Positions 8,662 through 16,877 of a DNA stretch of 64,000 nt are shown here, piece by piece; the first letter of the stretch is position 1; each line of letters starts with the position of its first letter. The position numbers were made by a program, and so were the translations under genes. Source of the stretch: JAJZGK01 sp035538795 (GTDB taxonomy: Bacteria; Pseudomonadota; Alphaproteobacteria; Rhodospirillales; Magnetospirillaceae); the NCBI GenBank assembly GCA_035538795.1, contig DATLJS010000069.1, positions 62,001-126,000 on the forward strand, written 5' to 3'. The notes under the pieces are model-generated. The model made no database searches. It was not told where the DNA came from and saw nothing but the letters and a program-made list of their open reading frames with translations.

Positions 8662-9531
8662 ATGATGGATAAGACGATGCGCTTGCGTGTGAGTATGCTG
8701 CTGTGCGGCCTGCTGTTGGCTTTTCCGGCCCTGGCCGCCGACAAGCCGGCGAAGTCCAAATCCGCGGGCCAGGATTCGCAGACCCAGCCGGCGGCGCCGG
8801 CCCAGACGCAAGGTTCGCCGCAGGCTCAGCCTTCCGGCGAAGTGATCGATGACGCCCGCGAATACAAGCATTGCATCCAGTTGGCTCGCCAGAAGCCGGA
8901 TGACGGCTGGGAGGAGGCTTTGGCCTGGACCAGTTTGGGCGGCGGCGAGCCGGCCCGCCACTGCGCCGCCATCGCCCTGATCGGTCTGAAGCAGTACGAA
9001 GAAGGCGCGACCCGTCTGGAGGCTCTGGCCCGTGATAGCCACAGCGCCGCCCGCCTGCGGGCCGGGATGCTGGCCCAGGCCGGGCAGGCCTGGCTTTTGG
9101 CCAAGATGCCGGAGAAAGCCTATGCCGCTCAGTCGGCGGCGCTGGATTTGGTTCCGGGGGCGCCGGACTTGCTGGTGGACCGCGCCCAGTCCCTGGCCGA
9201 GGCCAAGAATTACCGCGACGCCCTGGCCGATCTGGACAAGGCGGTGCAGGCCGACCCGAAGCGCGTCGACGCTCTGGTTTTCCGTGCCAGCGCCAAGCGT
9301 TTTCTCGACGATCTGGCCGGAGCCGAGGCGGATTTGGAGGCGGCCAAGAAACTGGATCCGCTTTATCAGGACGCCTGGCTGGAGAGCGGGATGATCAAAC
9401 GCCTGAAAGGCGACGACGCCGGAGCCCGCCAGGATTGGTTGAAGCTGCTGGAGATCGCCCCCAATTCTGTATCGGCCGACACGGCGCGGCGGAATATCGA
9501 GATGCTGGATGTGGAAAAGGTGAAGCAATAG
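8662..9531 (+). CDS. Periplasmic tetratricopeptide-repeat protein
   Basis: A 289-residue protein with an N-terminal signal peptide (RLRVSMLLCGLLLAFPALAA, cleaved near AADKP), an Ala/Gln/Pro/Ser-rich linker, and a helical region from about residue 70 to the end with at least three TPR-like units, for example YRDALADLDKAVQADPKRV. It is probably exported and acts as a protein-binding scaffold; no catalytic motif is seen. Three in-frame ATGs (8662, 8665, 8677) are possible, and the last gives the cleanest signal peptide. It is followed 2 bp later by the epimerase gene, suggesting cotranscription. Confidence 0.82.
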   Translation: MMDKTMRLRVSMLLCGLLLAFPALAADKPAKSKSAGQDSQTQPAAPAQTQGSPQAQPSGEVIDDAREYKHCIQLARQKPDDGWEEALAWTSLGGGEPARHCAAIALIGLKQYEEGATRLEALARDSHSAARLRAGMLAQAGQAWLLAKMPEKAYAAQSAALDLVPGAPDLLVDRAQSLAEAKNYRDALADLDKAVQADPKRVDALVFRASAKRFLDDLAGAEADLEAAKKLDPLYQDAWLESGMIKRLKGDDAGARQDWLKLLEIAPNSVSADTARRNIEMLDVEKVKQ

Positions 9532-9533
9532 CC

Positions 9534-10367
9534 ATGAACGAGCGCCTGTTCTGCTTCGGGCTGGGTTTCAGCGCCGGAATCCTGGCCCGCCGCTGTCTGG
9601 CCAAAGGGTGGCAGGTGGCCGGCACGGCGCGGGAACCGGCGCGGGTGAAGGCTTTGCGCGATGCCGACGTGCAGGCCTATCGCTTCGACCGCAACCACGA
9701 TCTGCCGTTCGAAGCCCTCGACGGGGCGACGCATCTGTTGATTTCGGTGCCGCCCGACGAAGACGGCGACCCTGTGCTGGATCGGGTCGCTGACCGGATC
9801 AAGGCGGCGGCTCCGCAATGGATCGGCTACCTTTCGACCACCGGGGTGTACGGCGATCATCAGGGCGGCTGGGTCGATGAACAGACGCCGGTGTCCCCGG
9901 CGTCGCTTCGTTCGCGCCGACGGGCCGAAGCCGAAAGCCGCTGGTTGGCATTGGGGGCGCAGGTTTTCCGTCTGGCCGGTATCTATGGTCCGGGACGCAG
10001 CGTATTGGACGACGTGCGGCGCGGAACCGCCCAATGCATCGTCAAGCCGGGCCAGGTGTTCAGCCGCATCCATGTGGAAGACATCGCTACGGTGCTGGAG
10101 GCGTCGATGGGCCGGCCGCGTCCAGGCGCGATCTATAATGTCTGCGACGACGAGGCGGCTCCGCCCCAGGACGTGGTGGCCTACGCCTGCCGGCTTTTGG
10201 GTGTCGACCCGCCGCCGGAGGTTCCCTTCGAACAGGCTGCCCTGTCGCCCATGGCGCAAAGTTTCTGGGCAGATAACAAACGGGTGGGAAACCGTCTTCT
10301 GCACGAGGAGTTGGGAGTCGAATTGACCTATCCCAGCTATCGGGAGGGGCTGGAAAGCCTGTTGTGA
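9534..10367 (+). CDS. NAD(P)-binding SDR/epimerase-like protein (YeeZ type)
   Basis: A 277-residue Rossmann-fold protein of the extended SDR/epimerase class. The N-terminus FCFGLGFSAGILARR gives a variant glycine-rich nucleotide-binding loop, and YLSTTGVYGDHQGG resembles the SDR strand leading to the catalytic Ser/Thr and Tyr region; LAGIYGPGRS follows the usual epimerase pattern. It resembles the YeeZ-like group of unknown substrate. The ATG at 9534 follows the TPR gene stop by 2 bp. A strong terminator follows directly. Confidence 0.8.
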   Translation: MNERLFCFGLGFSAGILARRCLAKGWQVAGTAREPARVKALRDADVQAYRFDRNHDLPFEALDGATHLLISVPPDEDGDPVLDRVADRIKAAAPQWIGYLSTTGVYGDHQGGWVDEQTPVSPASLRSRRRAEAESRWLALGAQVFRLAGIYGPGRSVLDDVRRGTAQCIVKPGQVFSRIHVEDIATVLEASMGRPRPGAIYNVCDDEAAPPQDVVAYACRLLGVDPPPEVPFEQAALSPMAQSFWADNKRVGNRLLHEELGVELTYPSYREGLESLL

Positions 10368-10375
10368 GTCAGAAA

Positions 10376-10404
10376 AAAGGCCGCTGGGCGACCCAGCGGC
10401 CTTT
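10376..10404. terminator. Bidirectional intrinsic terminator
   Basis: A perfect 13-bp stem (AAAGGCCGCTGGG with its complement) around a 3-nt loop lies between the convergent epimerase and cytochrome genes. The A and T runs at both feet let it serve both strands. Confidence 0.85.
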
Positions 10405-10433
10405 GTCATGCCAGATCAAGAGCTGAACGGCGT

Positions 10434-10823
10434 TCAGTTGTTCTTGGCGCCTTCGTGGATCCAGGTGCGGATGGTATCGCGGTCGCAGGTCGACAGCTTC
10501 TTTTTGGTGCCGTGGGGCATCTGGATGCTTTTGTCGGCGCGGCCGTCCAGCAGCACCACCAGGTTGCTGGTCTGGGTGTCGCCGGGAACGATGATGGGGC
10601 CGAACTTGGTGCCCTTGATCAGCCCCTCGTAAGAGGTCAGGTCCAGGCCGCTTTTCTCGAAGCCTTCGCCGCCGGTCTGATGGCAGGACACACAGCGGGA
10701 CTGCAGGATCGGAGCAACGTCTTCGGCATAACTCACAGAGGGCTTCTTGGTGGCGGCGCCGGCACCGGTCGCGGCGGCCAAAGCGGCGCAGGCGGCCAGA
10801 ACAGACAGAACAACTTTACGCAT
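10434..10823 (-). CDS. Small periplasmic c-type cytochrome-domain protein
   Basis: An exported 129-residue protein with a signal peptide (residues 1-23) and a single heme c site, Cys44-Val-Ser-Cys47-His48 (RCVSCHQ). MPHGTKKKLS supplies a likely axial Met. The SYAEDVAPILQSRC opening matches the c-type cytochrome domain often fused to Planctomycete DUF proteins, here standing alone. It is probably an electron carrier in the periplasm; the partner is unknown. The ATG at 10823 is preceded by a strong AGGGGAG ribosome site, favouring it over the in-frame ATG at 10841. Confidence 0.88.
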   Translation of the reverse strand: MRKVVLSVLAACAALAAATGAGAATKKPSVSYAEDVAPILQSRCVSCHQTGGEGFEKSGLDLTSYEGLIKGTKFGPIIVPGDTQTSNLVVLLDGRADKSIQMPHGTKKKLSTCDRDTIRTWIHEGAKNN

Positions 10824-10895
10824 GGGACTCCCCTTCTTCATTCCAGATTCCAGCCCTTGGGATCGCGCCCCCTGTGGCTGATCGGTCACGAAGGG

Positions 10896-10924
10896 ATTGT
10901 AAACCGGCAGGCGAAACCGGCCAA
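10896..10924 (-). promoter_or_regulatory. Candidate sigma-70 promoter of the cytochrome gene
   Basis: On the minus strand TTGGCC and TACAAT are spaced 17 bp apart, about 75 bp before the cytochrome ATG, in the gap shared with the divergent helicase gene. Confidence 0.45.
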
Positions 10925-11006
10925 GTACTCGTAAGGACGATAGGGGTAAAAACCTTTCGGTTGTCACGTTCTCCTCGCTTTGCCATAGCGGGGCCGTCGC
11001 GGGCTC

Positions 11007-11035
11007 TGGCCTCGGCGGCGGCGGCTCCCTATACT
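11007..11035 (+). promoter_or_regulatory. Candidate promoter of the helicase gene, possibly leaderless
   Basis: TATACT at 11030-11035 stands 6 bp before the helicase ATG, with a weak -35 element (TGGCCT) 17 bp upstream. Transcription would start at or within a base of the ATG. No Shine-Dalgarno sequence precedes the ATG, which fits a leaderless message. Confidence 0.35.
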
Positions 11036-11041
11036 GCGGCA

Positions 11042-13828
11042 ATGTCCGTCGCCTCTCCCCGCCTGATGCTTCCCCCTGTCCCCGCCCTGGCCGCCGCGCC
11101 TGGGGGGGCCGTCCTGTTGACGCCCGACGGTGAGGTGGAAAAGCTTTCACTGTCCGAAGCGGTACGCAGAGTGCGGGGTGACGAACCGCCCATGGTCTGC
11201 CATCGGCTGGCGGTGGCCGCCAAGCTGAAGACCGAAGCCTTTCCCGCTTTCGATCTGTTGGAGCTGTATGCCTTCATCCGCCCGGCGCAGTTCTGCGTGC
11301 CGACGCCGCGCGGTTTGGCCGAGGCCCTGAATTTGCCGTCGCCGCAAGATCATGAAGACGAAGCGGCCCTGTTGCCCGATGCCGCCCGTCTGCTGCTGGA
11401 GGAATTGGCCGCCCGGTTTCCCCGCCTGCATCCGGCCAAGCAGTCGGATCTCAAGGGGATCGCCTGGGTGATGGCCAAAGGCGGCTGGATTTGGGCGCCT
11501 TCGGTGCTGGCGGCGATGGCCGCCGAAAACGATCAGGGCCGGGGTTCGGGCGGCATGAAGGTGTGGGACCGGCTGGGGGAATGGAGCGAACACGCGCCCG
11601 AGCCGTCTCCCGGCACCCAGCCGGTCGAGCCGGCGGAAGCCCGCGCCCGGCTGGCGCAGATTCTGGGAGACGGGGCGGAACAGCGGCCCAGCCAGGCCGA
11701 TTATGCCTCGGCCGCCGCCTTAGCCTTCGCGCCGCGCGAAATGGCCGGCGCCCCCAATCTGGTGCTGGCCGAAGCCGGCACCGGCACCGGCAAGACACTG
11801 GGCTATATCGCTCCGGCCAGCCTGTGGGCGGAAAAAAATCTGGGGCCGGTCTGGATCAGCACTTATACCCGCAATCTTCAGCGTCAGCTGGACGGCGAAT
11901 TGGACCGCCTTTATCCCGATCCCGCCGTCAAGGCCCGCAAGGTGGTGATTCGCAAGGGACGCGAAAACTATCTTTGCCTGCTGAACCTGGAAGAGGCGGT
12001 GATGCGCCTGCTGCCGCGCGGCGGAGAAGGCGCGCGGCCGGGCGAGGCGGCGGCTTTGGGCTTGATGGTCCGCTGGGCGGGGGCGACCCGCGACGGCGAT
12101 ATGGTGGGCGGCGATTTGCCGGGCTGGCTGGCCGACCTGATGGGTAAGACCCGCACGATCGGATTGGCTGACCGCCGGGGGGAATGCATCTATTCCGCTT
12201 GCCCGCATTTCCGCAAATGCTTCATCGAGCGGGCGGTGCGTAAGGCCAAGCGGGCCGATATCGTCGTGGCCAATCATGCCTTGGTGATGATGCAGGCGGC
12301 TTTCGGCGGCCTGGACGATGGCGTGTTGCCCACCCGCTACGTCTTCGACGAAGGTCATCATGTATTCGAGGCGGCGGACAGCGCCTTCTCGGCGGCTCTG
12401 TCGGGATTGGAGGCGGCGGAATTGCGTCGCTGGCTGCTGGGCGCCGAGGCCGAGGGACAGAAAAGCCGCGCCCGCGGTCTGCGCCGCCGCTGCGAGGATC
12501 TGGTGGGCGGCAGTCCGGAAGCCGCCGAGGCGCTGGACGAGGCTTTGCGCGCCGCCCGCTCGCTTCCCGGTCCGGGCTGGCATCAGCGTCTTGCCGACGG
12601 ACAGGCGCAAGGGGTATGCGAAAGTTTCCTCTCCCTGGTCCGTCAACAGGTCTATGCCCGCGTCGGCGGCCAGGACAACCCCTATAGCCTGGAATGCGAA
12701 CCCCGTCCGCCGCTGCCGGGATTGCCGGAGGCGGCACTGGAGCTGGACATCGCCCTGGAGCGTTTGGCCCGCCCGCTGCGCACCTTGGCGAAAACCCTGA
12801 CCGATCTCCTGTCCGACGAGGCGGCGGAGCTGGAAACCGCCACCCGCCAGCGTATCGAAGCCATCGCGCGCAGCATCGATCGCCGCGCCCTGACTCCCAT
12901 CGCCGCCTGGCGCGATATGCTGGGCGGTCTGGACGCCGAGCGCCGGGCCGAATTCATCGACTGGTTTTCCGCCGAGCGTATCGAGGGCCGCGATATCGAC
13001 ATCGGCTTTCACCGCCATTGGGTGGATCCGTCCGCACCTTTCGCCAAATTCGTGGCGGAACCGGCCCACGGTCTCTTGATCACGTCGGCGACGTTGCGGG
13101 ACGGTTCGGGCGATGTCGAATCCGACTGGGCGGCGGCGGAAAAGCGCACCGGGGCGGCGCACCTGCCGTTGCCGGCGGTACGGGCGGCTTTGCCGTCGCC
13201 TTTCGACTATCCCAACGCCACCCGCGTGTTGGTGGTGAACGACGTTCGCAAGGACGATATGGATCAGGTTGCAGCGGCATACCGCGAATTGTTCCTGGCT
13301 GCCGGCGGCGGCGGATTGGGGCTGTTCACGGCGGTCAGTCGTCTGAAGGCGGTGCACAAACGTATCGCCACCGCCCTGGATCAGGCGGGCATCGATCTTC
13401 TGGCCCAGCATGTCGACGGCATGGACACCTCGACCGTCGTCGATATCTTCCGCGCCGAGGAGGACGCCTGTCTACTGGGCACCGATGCCGTGCGCGACGG
13501 CGTCGACGTGCCGGGCCGGTCGTTGCGCCTGATCGTCTTCGACCGCGTGCCCTGGCCGCGTCCCGATATTCTGCACAAAGCCCGCCGGGCCTGGTTCGGC
13601 GGCAAGGCTTACGACGACATGATCACCCGTCTGCGGCTGAAGCAGGCTTTTGGACGGCTGGTGCGCCGTGACGGCGACCGGGGGCTGTTCGTGCTGCTGG
13701 ATCCGCTGATGCCGTCGCGCCTTGCCGGAGCCTTTCCGCCAGGGGTGGAGGTTCGCCGTGTCGGGCTGGCCCAAGCCGTGGCGGAATGCCGGGAATTCCT
13801 TGATGTTTCTGGGCCGGGCGGCGGTTGA
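11042..13828 (+). CDS. ATP-dependent DNA helicase, DinG/Rad3 (XPD) type
   Basis: A 928-residue superfamily 2 helicase. After a roughly 240-residue N-terminal region comes the Walker A motif AGTGTGKTL, an Fe-S type cysteine group (ECIYSACPHFRKC) placed as in XPD/DinG, the DEGH box (FDEGHHVFEAAD), and C-terminal helicase motifs (LLGTDAVRDGVDVPG and QAFGRLVRR). By family it unwinds DNA 5' to 3', for example at replication-transcription conflicts. The ATG at 11042 is preferred; a longer frame from 10874 adds 56 low-complexity residues across the divergent promoter. The stop overlaps the promoter of the downstream kinase. Confidence 0.9.
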   Translation: MSVASPRLMLPPVPALAAAPGGAVLLTPDGEVEKLSLSEAVRRVRGDEPPMVCHRLAVAAKLKTEAFPAFDLLELYAFIRPAQFCVPTPRGLAEALNLPSPQDHEDEAALLPDAARLLLEELAARFPRLHPAKQSDLKGIAWVMAKGGWIWAPSVLAAMAAENDQGRGSGGMKVWDRLGEWSEHAPEPSPGTQPVEPAEARARLAQILGDGAEQRPSQADYASAAALAFAPREMAGAPNLVLAEAGTGTGKTLGYIAPASLWAEKNLGPVWISTYTRNLQRQLDGELDRLYPDPAVKARKVVIRKGRENYLCLLNLEEAVMRLLPRGGEGARPGEAAALGLMVRWAGATRDGDMVGGDLPGWLADLMGKTRTIGLADRRGECIYSACPHFRKCFIERAVRKAKRADIVVANHALVMMQAAFGGLDDGVLPTRYVFDEGHHVFEAADSAFSAALSGLEAAELRRWLLGAEAEGQKSRARGLRRRCEDLVGGSPEAAEALDEALRAARSLPGPGWHQRLADGQAQGVCESFLSLVRQQVYARVGGQDNPYSLECEPRPPLPGLPEAALELDIALERLARPLRTLAKTLTDLLSDEAAELETATRQRIEAIARSIDRRALTPIAAWRDMLGGLDAERRAEFIDWFSAERIEGRDIDIGFHRHWVDPSAPFAKFVAEPAHGLLITSATLRDGSGDVESDWAAAEKRTGAAHLPLPAVRAALPSPFDYPNATRVLVVNDVRKDDMDQVAAAYRELFLAAGGGGLGLFTAVSRLKAVHKRIATALDQAGIDLLAQHVDGMDTSTVVDIFRAEEDACLLGTDAVRDGVDVPGRSLRLIVFDRVPWPRPDILHKARRAWFGGKAYDDMITRLRLKQAFGRLVRRDGDRGLFVLLDPLMPSRLAGAFPPGVEVRRVGLAQAVAECREFLDVSGPGGG

Positions 13829-13853
13829 CGCCGTTTGTAACCGTGCATACTAT
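13825..13853 (+). promoter_or_regulatory. Candidate sigma-70 promoter of the Cache-domain kinase gene
   Basis: TTGACG (13825-13830) overlaps the helicase stop codon and is followed after 17 bp by TACTAT. It gives a leader of about 120 nt. The kinase ATG is preceded by a perfect AGGAGG at 13966-13971. Confidence 0.5.
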
Positions 13854-13981
13854 AAGGATGATCTTCGCGCTTTTTCCGGTTCGCCGTAATGAGTTGCGGT
13901 GCTCGGGCCAATTCTGTCGAAGCCGCTGTTTCCGTTCATATAGAAACCTGTTTTTCGTGCTGTCCAGGAGGACGGTGATTC

Positions 13982-15673
13982 ATGGCCGGTTCTCTGGGCA
14001 AGCGTTTGCGCCGACTGCTGCCGTCCCGGCAGGCTTTGCTGATGATCGGCCTGCTGAACGCCTTCATCCTGATTCTTGGCGGCCTGGCGTTGGTGGACAG
14101 CTACCATCAGGCCCGCGACCGGGCGACGCAATCGGCGGAAGACCTGTCGATGACGCTGTCGGAGGGAGTTGGCGGTCTGTTCGACCGCATCGACTTTGCT
14201 TTGCTGGGCATCTCCGATTTTCTCGGTCAGAACGCCGGTCAGAACCGGGCGGCGCCGGAAGAACTTCACGCATTGTTGTCCGGCTGGCGCCGCCGAGTGC
14301 CCGAGATCGAGGATTTCTGGGTCGTTGGGTCCGACGGCCAGATCCGCCATTCGGGCCGTCCGATTCCAGCCCAGGCGGAAACCGACGTGACCGACCGCGA
14401 TTATTTCATTCAACTGCGGGATGGTGGATCGGGGCTGGTCATCACCAGGCCGGTGGTGGGGCGCGTCACGCAGCAATGGGTGCTGATCCTGGCCCGGCGC
14501 GTCAGCACCGCCGACGGCGCTTTCGCCGGAGTGGTCATGGCGACCTTGCCGATCGGCAATGTGGCGGCGATGTTCTCGTCGCTGCATCTGGGGCGCGACG
14601 GAGCGGTTGCTTTGCGTGCTGCCGGCGATTTGTCGGTGATGACCCGCTATCCGGAAACCGTCGGCAACAGTGCGGCGGTGGGAAAGACGGCGGTGTCGAA
14701 GGAATTGCAGGAGGCCGTGCAGAACAATCCGCGGGCCGGCAATTATTTCGCCAAGGCGGGAATCGACGGCATCGAACGCTCCTTGTCCTATCACAAGATC
14801 GGCGATCGCGCGGTTTACGTGGTGGTCGGGCTGGCGACATCGGACGTCATGGCGGCGTGGCGGCGTGGAGCCATGCCGCTGATTGCCGGCATGGCGGCTT
14901 TCCTGTTGCTGACCCTGTCGGGCGGTGCCGTCATTTCCCGCATCTGGAAACAGAGAATGGAGGCCCACGAAAGCCTGCGTCAGATGCTGGCCGACAAGGA
15001 ACGCTTTTCCGAAATCCTGGCCCATCACCTTCAGGAGCCGGTGCGCATTCAGTATATTTTCGCCCAGCAACTGAAGACTTTGCTGCCCGCCCCCCTGCCT
15101 CACGAGGCGGCGGTGTCCCTGGATCACGTTCTCCGGGGCGCCTCCAGGCTGCGGGCCCTGCTGCGGGACGTGCGCACCTATCTGACGCTGGACGACATGC
15201 TGAACGGGGCCGTGCAAAGCTGCGATGCCGAAGCCGTGCTGTCGCAAATTCTCCAGCATCTGGACGGCAAAATCCGCGAGGCGGGGGCGCAGATGGCCAT
15301 TGGCGAGATGCCGGTGGTTCCGCTGAACGACAAGCCGTTCAGCCTGATGATGCTGGCCTTGCTCGACAATTCCCTGGAATATCGCAGCCCCGACCGGATG
15401 CTGGTGATTCGCATCGAAGGCGGGCGGGACAAAACCGGGTGGGTGTGGTTTTCGGTGATCGACAACGGCATCGGCATTCCCGAAGCCTATCGCGACCGGG
15501 TGTTCAACGTCTTTGAACGGCTGCATCCCCAAACCAGTCAGAACGGCACCGGCATCGGGTTGGCCATGGTGCGCAAGATCGTGCAGCGGCTGGGCGGTCA
15601 TGCCGAAATCGGCGACGGCGACGATGGCGGCGCCAGGGTGACGGTTTACCTTCCCGATACCGCATCGTCGTGA
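13982..15673 (+). CDS. Cache-domain sensor histidine kinase
   Basis: Membrane histidine kinase of 563 residues. Transmembrane helices at about 16-38 and 298-318 enclose a roughly 260-residue periplasmic double-Cache ligand-sensing domain. The cytoplasmic part has an unusual phosphorylation box, AHHLQEP (His348/His349), of the kind seen in phytochrome-like kinases, then the N box LLDNSLEY, the G1 box DNGIGIP and the G2 box GTGIGLA. No response regulator is adjacent, so it is an orphan kinase. The ligand is not predictable. It has its own promoter and a perfect AGGAGG ribosome site. Confidence 0.9.
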   Translation: MAGSLGKRLRRLLPSRQALLMIGLLNAFILILGGLALVDSYHQARDRATQSAEDLSMTLSEGVGGLFDRIDFALLGISDFLGQNAGQNRAAPEELHALLSGWRRRVPEIEDFWVVGSDGQIRHSGRPIPAQAETDVTDRDYFIQLRDGGSGLVITRPVVGRVTQQWVLILARRVSTADGAFAGVVMATLPIGNVAAMFSSLHLGRDGAVALRAAGDLSVMTRYPETVGNSAAVGKTAVSKELQEAVQNNPRAGNYFAKAGIDGIERSLSYHKIGDRAVYVVVGLATSDVMAAWRRGAMPLIAGMAAFLLLTLSGGAVISRIWKQRMEAHESLRQMLADKERFSEILAHHLQEPVRIQYIFAQQLKTLLPAPLPHEAAVSLDHVLRGASRLRALLRDVRTYLTLDDMLNGAVQSCDAEAVLSQILQHLDGKIREAGAQMAIGEMPVVPLNDKPFSLMMLALLDNSLEYRSPDRMLVIRIEGGRDKTGWVWFSVIDNGIGIPEAYRDRVFNVFERLHPQTSQNGTGIGLAMVRKIVQRLGGHAEIGDGDDGGARVTVYLPDTASS

Positions 15674-15785
15674 TCCGGGGACGGCGTCGGTCGTCTTGAC
15701 CTGATGCGCCGATTGGAGTACGCCCAGCCAGTCGTTTCCCCAGGCTTTTCTGGGCGATCTTTCTTCCTCCAGGAGTGTGGAGTCC

Positions 15786-16784
15786 ATGAACCGCATTTTC
15801 TCCGGCGTTCAGCCGACCGGAAACCTGCATCTCGGCAACTATCTGGGCGCCGTGCGCAACTGGGTGCGCCTGCAGGACCAGTACGAATGCATCTTCTGTC
15901 TCGTGGACATGCACGCCATTACCCTGTGGCAGGACCCCGCAGCCCTGCGCGCCCATACCCGTGAAGTGGCCGCCGCCATGCTGGCCGCCGGAGTGGACGC
16001 CAAGAAGCATATTCTGTTCAATCAAAGCGCCAACCCTAACCATGCCGAACTGGCTTGGATCTTCAATTGCGTCGCCCGCATCGGCTGGCTGAACCGCATG
16101 ACCCAGTTCAAGGACAAGGCCGGCAAGAACCGCGAAAACGCTTCGGTCGGTCTTTATGCTTATCCGAACCTGATGAGCGCGGACATTCTGGTCTACAAGG
16201 CCACCCATGTGCCGGTGGGCGAAGACCAGAAGCAGCATCTGGAACTGGCTCGCGACACCGCCCAGAAATTCAACAACGATTACGGCGTCGAATTCTTTCC
16301 GCAGCCCGAGCCTCTGATCCTGGGTGCCGGCACCCGCGTGATGAGCCTGCGCGACGGCTCGAAGAAGATGAGCAAGTCGGACGAATCCGATTATTCGCGC
16401 ATCAACATGACCGACGACGCCGACACCATCGCCCTGAAGTTCCGCAAGGCCAAGACCGACCTGTTCCCGATTCCGGAAAATGCCGAAGGTTTGGAAGGCC
16501 GCCCCGAAGCCGCCAACCTGCTGGGCATCTGGGCGGCCTTGTCCGACGGCACCCGCGACGAGGCTTTGGCCCGGTTCGGCGGCCGTCAGTTCTCGGAGTT
16601 CAAGAAGGAACTGACCGATCTGGCCGTGACCGTGCTGGCTCCCATCAATTCCGAGATGAAGCGGTATCTGGCCGATCCGGCTCAGATCGACGTCATTCTG
16701 AAGGAGGGCGGCGAGCGCGCCCGCGCCGTGTCTTCGCCCATCATGGATGAGGTCAAGGACATCGTCGGCTTTCTGAAAGGCTGA
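15786..16784 (+). CDS. trpS: Tryptophanyl-tRNA synthetase
   Basis: Class I aminoacyl-tRNA synthetase of 332 residues that charges tRNA-Trp. The HIGH-type motif is TGNLHLGNY (residues 11-19) and the KMSKS loop is present as KKMSKSDE. Length is normal for bacterial TrpS. The ATG at 15786 follows an AGGAG ribosome site at 15769; an in-frame GTG at 15777 would add only three residues. The 112-bp upstream gap shows no clear tryptophan leader peptide, and no terminator is evident after the gene. Confidence 0.97.
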   Translation: MNRIFSGVQPTGNLHLGNYLGAVRNWVRLQDQYECIFCLVDMHAITLWQDPAALRAHTREVAAAMLAAGVDAKKHILFNQSANPNHAELAWIFNCVARIGWLNRMTQFKDKAGKNRENASVGLYAYPNLMSADILVYKATHVPVGEDQKQHLELARDTAQKFNNDYGVEFFPQPEPLILGAGTRVMSLRDGSKKMSKSDESDYSRINMTDDADTIALKFRKAKTDLFPIPENAEGLEGRPEAANLLGIWAALSDGTRDEALARFGGRQFSEFKKELTDLAVTVLAPINSEMKRYLADPAQIDVILKEGGERARAVSSPIMDEVKDIVGFLKG

Positions 16785-16820
16785 AGAGAGGGCGAGTTTT
16801 CCTCATTTCGCTATCGCACC

Positions 16821-16849
16821 TTGATTGAAAAGGGCGCTGGGCGTAGGTA
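16821..16849 (+). promoter_or_regulatory. Candidate sigma-70 promoter of the DUF2333 gene
   Basis: TTGATT and TAGGTA are separated by 17 bp, 28 bp before the ATG at 16878. The -10 has the TAGGNN form seen before several other genes in this window. Confidence 0.4.
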
Positions 16850-16877
16850 ATAGGCCAATCCCGTCACGGAGCGCGCC

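Noticed and set aside
10874..11041. N-terminal extension of the helicase
   Set aside because: The 56 added residues are low complexity and run across the divergent cytochrome promoter region; the 11042 ATG has a -10 element in front of it.
11720..13411. Long minus-strand frame inside the helicase gene
   Set aside because: No domain and shadow-like composition; the helicase on the other strand is intact across the same bases.
13850..15796. Long opposite-strand frame over the Cache-domain kinase
   Set aside because: Low-complexity His/Gly/Gln/Arg-rich translation, typical of the antisense of GC-rich coding DNA; the plus-strand kinase has complete motifs.
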